A stretch of DNA of 64,000 nt. Origin: Balanoglossus misakiensis. Lineage: Eukaryota > Hemichordata. Below are positions 57,492-64,000 of the stretch, piece after piece. Made by a program: the position numbers and the translations under genes. The first letter of the stretch is position 1, and the number at the start of each line of letters is the position of its first letter. The notes under the pieces were generated by a model. It was not told the origin of the DNA. It was given only the letters and a program-made list of their open reading frames with translations, and ran no database searches. The DNA is taken from positions 14,632,001-14,696,000 of the forward strand of contig CM082577.2 of the NCBI GenBank assembly GCA_040954595.2, written 5' to 3'.

Positions 57492-60400
57492 GAGAAATTT
57501 GTATAGCGCCAGTATCTATAACAAGTGTCATACTCAAAGGCGCTTGTGCTCATTGGCCCACACCATATGCTCTTGCGAAATAATGCGTCTTCAGTCTTTT
57601 CTTAAAGATACTCAAACTTGGAGCTTGACGAATGTCTTGTGGCAGAGAGTTCCACAGTTTCGGTGCAGCATGTGAGAATGCTCGGCCACCGTATGAAGAA
57701 CGTTTGTACATTGTAGTGCATAAAAGGCTCTTATTAGCTGAACGAAGCCTGCGACCAGGAGAATATGTCCGAATGAGATCGCGGATATAGTTCGGAGCGA
57801 GATTATTTAAGGCTTTGTATGTGAGCAGATTAATTTTATACTCTATCCTGTGGCGAACTGGTAACCAATGAAGAAGTTGAAGAACTGGCGTTATATGGGC
57901 AGACTTCCTGGACCGAGTTATGATTCTTGCAGCTGTATTTTGTGTGCGTTGTAGAAGGTTCAGACTGCTTTCTGGTATACCATACAGTAATGCATTACCA
58001 TAGTCGAGTTTCGCTGCCAAAATAGCATGAATCACTGTTTGACATGTTGCTTTGTTAAGAAATTTCCTGATTTGTCCGACACGGCGAAAGTGGTAATATA
58101 TTGATTGACAAGTTTTCTTGATGTGATCTTTATACATGTGCGTATTGTCAAATATTACACCAATATTGCGAGCTGATTTAACGACGGGAACAGAGCTTGA
58201 ACCAATGGTAATCTTGTCAATAGCATCAGCAGACTTATGAAATTGTGAACGAATAAGTAGAATCTCAGTTTTGGAGTCGTTGAGTTGAAGCTTGTTTTGG
58301 GTCATCCAGTCCTTAAGATCACGGATACAGGCCTCAATGGATACTATAGCGGAAGATGAATCGGTGTGAGAGAAGGCAAGGTAAATCTGATTGTCATCTG
58401 CATATTGATGGAATTTTAGGTTGTGCTGACGAATAAGCTTTCCCAACGGAGAAATATAGATTGTGAACAAAATGGGGCCAAGAACTGAACCCTGTGGCAC
58501 TCCAAAACGAACATGTGATGGTTGACTGGTGATCTTGTCTATTATTATGGATTGGTCTCGATTTTTGAGGTAGGATGCAAACCACTCGAGTGCCATATCA
58601 GTAATGCCAAGACTGGATAGCCTTCTTAACAGTATATCGTGGTCGATGGTGTCGAAGGCAGCCGATAAATCCAAGAGAATAAGGAGTACACATTTTCCAG
58701 AATCGATGGCTAAGCAGATGTCATTGTGAACTTTTAGTAGAGCTGTTTCGGTGCTATGATACTTCCTGTATGCAGACTGCAATGGTTCCATTAGTGAATT
58801 CGTGGTGAGATATGTATTGAGTTGAAAGGCAATGATCTTCTCGAGGACCTTTGACAGAAATGGCAGGTTAGAAACTGGTCGATAGTTTTTAAGTATGTTA
58901 TTATCCAGGGTGGTCTTTTTGATTAGTGGTGTAACAACTGCATGCTTGAAGGATTGTGGAACGTCACCTGATTGTAGAGAAAGATTTATTGTATTGGTCA
59001 CGAATGGTAGCAGCACATCCAGGCTCTCTTTAAGTAGTGAAGTTGGAATCGGGTCAAGGCAGCAGGATTTCGTTGGAGACTTTGTGATGATGTGAAGTAC
59101 TTGTTGACTATCAACTGGCTGAAAAGTATTCAGAGTAGCACCGCTGTGCGCTTCTAAGTCGTTGAATTTGGTGGATATTTTGCTATTGTCCAAGGTGATA
59201 CGAATGTCATCAATTTTCTGAATAAAATACTGGCTGAACCGATCTAAAAGTTCTGTAGTTGACGTATGATTTGGAAGCTGTCTTGGGTTGCTGAACAATG
59301 TTGAAATTGTCCGGAATAAAGATTTCTGATCTTTGGCATTTTCCTCTATAAGATTGGTGTAGAAGTTGCACTTGGTCTTACGTATCAGGCTGTTGACTTG
59401 ACAACAATTTTCCTTGTAAATTTGGTAGTGTATTTCTAGCCTTGTATTCCTCCATTTCCGTTCTGCAGATCTACGCTGTCTCTTTGCCTGATCTATCTCA
59501 CTGGTATACCACTTTGCATTTGGACGATCAACGATGATGCGTGTCCTAAGAGGTGCGTGCTTATTAAGCAAATTAGACAGGTTGGTATTATATGTTGAAA
59601 TGGCAGACTGCACGCTAGATGGCGGTTGACATAATTCAGGGATTGAGGCTATGTCATCTCTAAAATCACTTGTAGAGATTGCTGATATCTGGCGATATGT
59701 CACTTCACGTCTGGTAATGGGTGGCTTTGGAAACACCAATTTCGCATGGACTGGACTATGATCGGAGATATTGTGGGCATCAACAAAAATGGAATCAACA
59801 ACTTTATCAGAATTTGTGATAACAAGGTCTAAGGTGTGTCCACGTAGATGGGTTGGTTCATGAACCCACTGAGTGAGACCACATGAATCAACAATGTCAG
59901 TGAACTTCGTGGCATCAGAGTTGCGTGGGTCATCAACAGAAAAGTTGAAATCACCAACGATGAAAAGATGATCAAATGATACACATTTCTCCATGGTGGT
60001 ACCAAACTCTGACAGAAACTGCGAAACAGTGAATTTGTTTTTGACGTTGGGCGGTGGACGATATACGATAACAAGTCTGAGAGAAATGCCCATGTATACC
60101 AGGGTGGCAATTGTTGCTTCAAACGATTTAATATTCTTCATCGGTATCCAGGATGAGAGCTTTATAGATGACTTATAAATGAGTGCGATTCCACCACCGG
60201 GTGATGTATTACGTGGTGTATGCTTGAATGAGTATCCTCTGGGAGCACACTCATTGATAATATGGTCGTCTGCTACTTCTTTCATCCATGTTTCTGTCAA
60301 TGCTAGTAAATCAATGTCCTTTTCAATTATGTAATCACCGACTTCAGTGGCTTTGTTACAAACAGATCTAACATTCCAAGTCTTTTGAAAGGATAGATTC

Positions 60401-63400
60401 AAGAGCCTTTTTCATCGTAAAGAGACTTCGGCATTTCCGATGGTACTGCACCTGAGGAATTTCACCTTCGCCCAAACCAATGGCGAGGTCCTGAATTGGT
60501 CTGTATTTTTGTATGTTCGCTGTATTCAGCAAAGTTATCCAGGAGGCGTGATCTTGTAGAGTAACGAGGCTTGCTTTATGGTCGGATTCATGACAGTCGA
60601 GAAAACAATGCCGTCGAGCCCTCTTGTGTGGAATAGAAGATGGGCTTGCCATTTTTTATTTATTATACTGGACCTGAATATAAATAGATCATGCTCATGT
60701 TGTGTTGAGGAAAAAAAATAAGCAGATTTTTGAACCTTTGCTTGGCTTGTCATCTGCTGTGCCTGTACACTGTAGAATGGTATCCAACAATAATACACAA
60801 TCAGAGCTACAATGCTATAATGGCCCCTTCTCGTAGTATTGTTAGGAATCATCATACAAGTACAGTGCACATGAGCAGCATGCAAAGGTTCACAAATCTG
60901 CACATCCGTTCTCCTAAACACCATATGTGCATGATCAGTTGGGTGTATACTTACCTGTTAGATGGCCAAACCTACCCCAAAATCCGTGGGAAATTGTTTG
61001 TTATTATCCCGTTTCTCTACTAATTTTTTTCTGATTGTAATTGAATAATAAGGTCTTCAATTGGTTCGGGAAAAAAATGGTGTAGAGTATTTTATCTCAT
61101 AAATGACAATTGAAGACTTGGGTTTAAAAAATTAATGCGGGAAATGTTCGTACCATAATTTTTCGAAATTACCCAAATCTTGTGATCTTTTGACCTCTTT
61201 GACCTAAATTCAGAACAAAATTGCAACAAATACATATACAATCGCTAGAGTGCTAAAAAAACACACAATTTGAGTGTTCTGGGTTTATTTTTGCCGGAGT
61301 TACAAGAACTTAAGTTTCCCCTACCCTTAAATCTGAGTGGAAAATTGGATGTCTTTCTGTCGTTTCTCCTTATTTGTGTTTTTCTGGTCATAAATGAATA
61401 ATAAGATTTTCTATTGGTTTGAAATACATTCTGGGAGAGTATTTTATCTTCTGAATGACATTTAAAGACTTAAGTTCAAAACTATCGTTCAAGAAATAGT
61501 CATACTACAAATTTTCAGAATGACCCAAATTTCATGACCTTTTGACCTCTATTGACCTCAATTCAAAACGAATTACCACCAAAATATATTATATTGGTAG
61601 AGTTCTAAAAAACACACAATTTGAGTGGTAAATGACTGTTCTGGCTTTAGTTTTGCTGGAGATACAGCAATTTAAAGTTCCCCTACCCCCAAATTTTGGG
61701 TCGGAAATTTTTATGTTCTTACATTAGTTTTTGAGGGAAAAAATGCAGATAGCTACTCGATAGGCAGGGCTATCACCCCAATTTATAATCTAGAGATATA
61801 GGCCTTTCCAAAAAACCACATGAGGCTTTGTCCATCTTTCTGATACCAATTCATGAAAAATCGGGTCCTGGCCCATGGACTAAATGTATAATCAGTAATA
61901 TGAATAGCTCTGGTATGACAAAGTCTACAATGGAGATAAAGAGAGAATAGAAAAAGACAGAATACAGTTATTGTATTGTCTATCTTTGCAAATAATCTAC
62001 ACTGACTACAGTACTGATTTAGAAATACTGACCTGTCAAGAGCTATCATCAGTGAATTAGCACTTCTAGTGTTCATATTGCAATGTCTTGCAGAAGTCAA
62101 GTCTTGGTTTTGACCAGAATGATTTCTAGAATAAATCAAAGTAAGACTTAAATGGACACCTGGTCCAAATTTTAAAAGAGAACTTACGCTAGATTTTAGA
62201 GTTAAAACCAAGAAATGTGGTTAAAATCATGTAGTTAAAAACTTTGGTTTTACCCTCTTTCAGATGGATGTACACGCGGACACACACACACACACACACA
62301 CAGACACAACAGTCTATGCCACAAGGTGCTCAAAAAAGTGTTTCAGCTAGACAGGGCAATGGGGCAATTCCCCCTCTGTTGGCACCCCCTAGCAATTTGC
62401 CAAGGGGCAGCCAACCTATCATGAAATGATGTCAGTCACACCTTGGAGATAGACAACAGTATATTCTTTTTCAAAAGAATTTGTTGAAGTCCCCCCTTAC
62501 CGGAGTAGAATCCCCTCAAATATTCTGGCAAAGGGGGGCAATCCCCCCCTGGTGATGCCGACCTGGATGAAACACTGTCATTATTGATGTACAACCTGGT
62601 GTTATTTTCCCTATGGGCAAAGAAGTCTCCACCAGTAATGGAAGGCGAAAACCAGTTAGCAAGTTTTTACAGGACAGAGTATCGTGCCTCAAGGAAATTC
62701 ATCCAGGATTCCACAATATCAAACAAGTGAGAACTAAGAAATTCTCTGGCTGTCTGCATGTTGAGTACATGTAGTTGAGAAACAGTCACAAACTGATGGT
62801 CTGTTATTTCTGTCACTTCTCAATTGTAAAGAAAGTATTATCTACCTCTTCTAAATGAGTGACTGCAGTAAAATAAAGTGAAAATCCTGCAAGATTTAAC
62901 AAAAACCGTAAGCTTTCTTGGAGCTGAATTCATGTAACAAGATTAGCTACAAAATGTCCTCTGCACATTGATAATTCAATAGGTGACTACATAGTAACTT
63001 ATTCAGCTGATTCATAACAGATCAGTTATTTGTAAAAAGTAATACACATGCACACATTACATGCATATCGATTTTGCCCAATTCCATAATTGCTAAAAGC
63101 AACTGTTATTAAAACTTATTTCCTGATTTTATTCCACTGATATTACATTTTCAATCGAACAAGCTTTACCAAAAATAAAGGTGGAAAACTAACCGTCTCA
63201 GTGTACTTGATTGCCTTGCTCTGTGTGTAGTTCTTTCAGGACTGCTTATTTGAACTGGAATCAGATCTCTGAAATGTCAATGATTGTAATTTATCAAACT
63301 ATTACTAGTAATCTACAATAACCTTCAACATTTTATTGTAAAATTTATAATTTGTAGCGGATGTTTTGCTCGACCCATGATTGGTAGGTTCTGAGTACAA

Positions 63401-63878
63401 ATTGTGTCCAAACAGGGGTTGACCCCTATCCATGGTGTAAAGACGCCAGATTCCTTTGCTTCGCTTGGACAAGTAAGTTTCCTTAAATTTGGTACAACCA
63501 CATGAATAGACACTGCCAGACGTCCTACAGCGCCATCATAGCTTTGTATGATCAACATCTGTAGTAGGTGTCGTCAAATTTGAGACTGATTTGATATATA
63601 ACTCTAATTGCAAAAAAACATATGCAAATTACAAATTAATTGAAAAGACACTTGTAAATGTCTTTCAATATACATATATCGATGGACTCTTCATAATTTA
63701 CACCATCCTTTCTCTTTTAAAATGTGTATATTAAATATGCCTACCTGTCACTATCCTCATCATCTTCTAGTTCTACCACCTCAAGTCCTCTGCATGCATC
63801 AATATGGTCCCTTAGCTGGGAAAATGGAATCTGTACATTACACTTACTGCACATTTCCCTGGGAGCATTATTTATAGC
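50139..63878 (-). CDS. UBZ4-HECT (G2E3-like) E3 ubiquitin ligase gene, eight exons in window
   Basis: The minus-strand exons are 63878-63745, 63268-63194, 62125-62033, 54333-54235, 53072-52559, 51857-51617, 50746-50585 and 50419-50139 (stop). All have GT-AG borders, and every phase matches, giving 532 residues; the 5' exons lie beyond the window. The first exon encodes CSKCNVQIPFSQLRDHIDAC, a C-x2-C-x11-H-x3-C UBZ4-type ubiquitin-binding finger. An acidic linker precedes the HECT domain (KVSFIGESAVDDGGPRREF, AGKMVAISLCHGGPGLH). The last exon carries the candidate catalytic cysteine in SNTCANTLRLP, 34 residues from the end as in the protein at 5261-7210. It converges with the integrase at 44071-47279. 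Its largest intron (54334-62032) holds a palindromic element and a LINE, yet no exon is damaged. Confidence 0.85.
50960..51402. mobile_element. Fold-back MITE in a HECT intron
   Basis: Mirrored segments (AATCTCCAC..., TAACCTAGCTAGGGAGT) occur at both ends, with about 330 bp between them. It lies between HECT exons 51617-51857 and 50585-50746. Confidence 0.75.
52449..52491 (+). repeat. (CA)n-(CATA)n microsatellite
   Basis: A compound simple repeat in the intron between two HECT exons. Confidence 0.9.
53073..54234. other. HECT intron without other features
   Basis: This is 1.16 kb of AT-rich intron in which no further exon or element is recognised. Confidence 0.4.
54830..55870 (+). repeat. 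Three tandem ~350-bp units in the left arm
   Basis: Units start near 54846, 55212 and 55558, each with TTGTAACTCC(A/G)GCAAAA, a GAGGTCAAAAGGTCA-type segment and an ATAAAATACTCT segment. The right arm has only two such units (about 61100-61690), the second being a fusion of the second and third left units. Confidence 0.8.
56225..57000 (+). pseudogene. Decayed twin-zinc-module gene, left arm copy
   Basis: Successive frames give LLNTANIQKYKPIQDLAIGL and YHRKCRSLFTMKKALESI, then CDHICLFCSPTKYMKGSRTR and RCQQLRADNTLREAA, then KIRALLSRELVAAEGHYHRK followed by CYRDYTRPD. Frameshifts separate these parts, and a ~70-bp deletion removes the first cysteine pair present in the right arm. Two successive C-x2/3-C...YHRKC modules are visible. 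Similar proteins occur in cnidarians and other invertebrates near transposases, by recollection only. The function is unknown. Confidence 0.55.
57454..60380 (-). mobile_element. CR1/L2-like non-LTR retrotransposon
   Basis: One long minus-strand pol ORF ends close to a 3' tail of simple repeat (TCAA/TTGA)n at 57454-57492, a tail type usual for CR1/L2-group LINEs. The 5' end is truncated just inside the endonuclease. The flanks share a short CTTTT-type duplication. It interrupts the right arm of the palindromic element. Confidence 0.88.
57550..60380 (-). CDS. Endonuclease-reverse transcriptase of the CR1/L2-like LINE
   Basis: About 945 residues are open without a stop. The apurinic-type endonuclease shows NVRSVCNKA near the start, LLALTETW, IVGDFNFSVDD near 150 and HNISDHSPVHAKL near 215. 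The reverse transcriptase shows YRPVSNLPFLSKVLEKI, LILLDLSAAFDTIDHDI, GVPQGSVLGPILF and the catalytic FHQYADDNQIYLAF near 668. It ends with a C-terminal region (WNSLPQDIRQAPSLSIFKK) seen in many CR1/L2/RTE-like elements. The first residues of the open frame belong to the interrupted arm. The N terminus of the endonuclease and any ORF1 are missing, so it is probably not autonomous. Confidence 0.9.
61887..63744. other. HECT introns around exons 62033-62125 and 63194-63268
   Basis: Apart from these two short exons the region is intronic. It contains a (CA)n tract at about 62279-62301, and I see no other gene. Confidence 0.45.
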
Positions 63879-64000
63879 CTATAAAATATAATTAAGTGCA
63901 TTTCAAACAAAACCATTTCAACATTTAAAATAGCAGAGAAATTGTTTACATTATAACTTTTGCAAAATGAAAAAACTTTACAGTGAAAACAACCTAATAT

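Larger units (their letters stand above)
57147..60652 (-). pseudogene. Twin-zinc-module gene, right arm copy, split by a LINE
   Basis: The 5' part (60652-60385) reads MASPSSIPHKRARRHCFLDC, then SWITLLNTANIQKYRPIQDL and YHRKCRSLFTMKKALESILS; it is intact up to the LINE junction. The 3' part (57450-57147) reads CLFCSTTKYMKGSRTRAPLV and further, with frameshifts as in the left arm. It preserves the N-terminal C-x3-C pair deleted from the left copy. Confidence 0.6.
54643..61886. mobile_element. Large palindromic element with a LINE in its right arm
   Basis: The left arm 54643-56730 is matched by the reverse complement of 57147-61886 once the LINE at about 57454-60380 is set aside. The spacer of about 416 bp (56731-57146) is unique. 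Outer parts of both arms carry repeated units of about 350 bp. Inner parts carry decayed copies of one zinc-module gene reading towards the centre. It lies wholly in an intron of the HECT gene. It may be a transposon with very long inverted repeats or two head-to-head copies. Confidence 0.8.

Noticed and set aside
1-64000. tRNA or rRNA genes
   Set aside because: No cloverleaf with A and B boxes and no conserved rRNA segment was recognised by eye.

Overview
This window is metazoan nuclear DNA, AT-rich and dense in repeats. Spliced genes have GT-AG introns, and there are two LINE insertions, a Gypsy LTR element, a two-gene Harbinger element, many fold-back MITEs and several mini- and microsatellites. 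The protein families present (G2E3-like HECT ligases, P2X7-like/SWIM/YqaJ proteins, TatD, a cyclin) are commonly multiplied in invertebrate genomes, so an invertebrate animal, possibly a non-vertebrate deuterostome, is likely. The species cannot be fixed from the sequence alone.

Layout. 0.4-2 kb: last three exons of an unrecognised gene. 2.8-10.4 kb: an inverted-repeat element whose right terminus is split by a complete 5,400-bp DNA transposon. That transposon has 59-bp terminal inverted repeats, a 6-bp target duplication, a HECT E3 ligase gene on + and a convergent rve/DDE integrase-like transposase gene on -. 11.4-17.9 kb: a PIF/Harbinger transposon (transposase plus Myb-like partner) carrying a nested MITE and flanked on both sides by copies of one ~390-bp sequence. 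18.9-20.2 kb: exons of an unrecognised gene bracketed by a 41-bp inverted repeat. 20.3-20.7 kb: a 139-bp-period satellite. 21.9-26.9 kb: a full Gypsy element with 154-bp LTRs. 27.3-35.6 kb: decayed P2X7-like, Mutator-like, SAP/SWIM and YqaJ pieces, with a 5'-truncated L1/Tx1-like LINE inserted just before a splice acceptor. 37-41.4 kb: a cyclin A/B-like gene with a premature in-frame stop. 42.6-43.5 kb: an unknown ORF and a TatD nuclease fragment. 44.1-47.3 kb: a three-exon integrase-like gene. 50.1-63.9 kb: an eight-exon UBZ4-HECT gene on -, convergent with that integrase. Its largest intron contains a 7-kb palindromic element that itself holds a CR1/L2-like LINE.

The main biological signal is that two divergent copies of the same gene pair occur in one window: an integrase-like DDE gene and a G2E3-like HECT ligase gene, convergently arranged. 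One pair is intronless and lies inside an intact transposon; the other is spliced. The intact element's TAC...GTA ends, 6-bp target duplication and IS3-like HTH plus rve architecture fit what I recall of the eukaryotic IS3EU group. I do not know of an established description of HECT ligases as a standard second gene of such elements.
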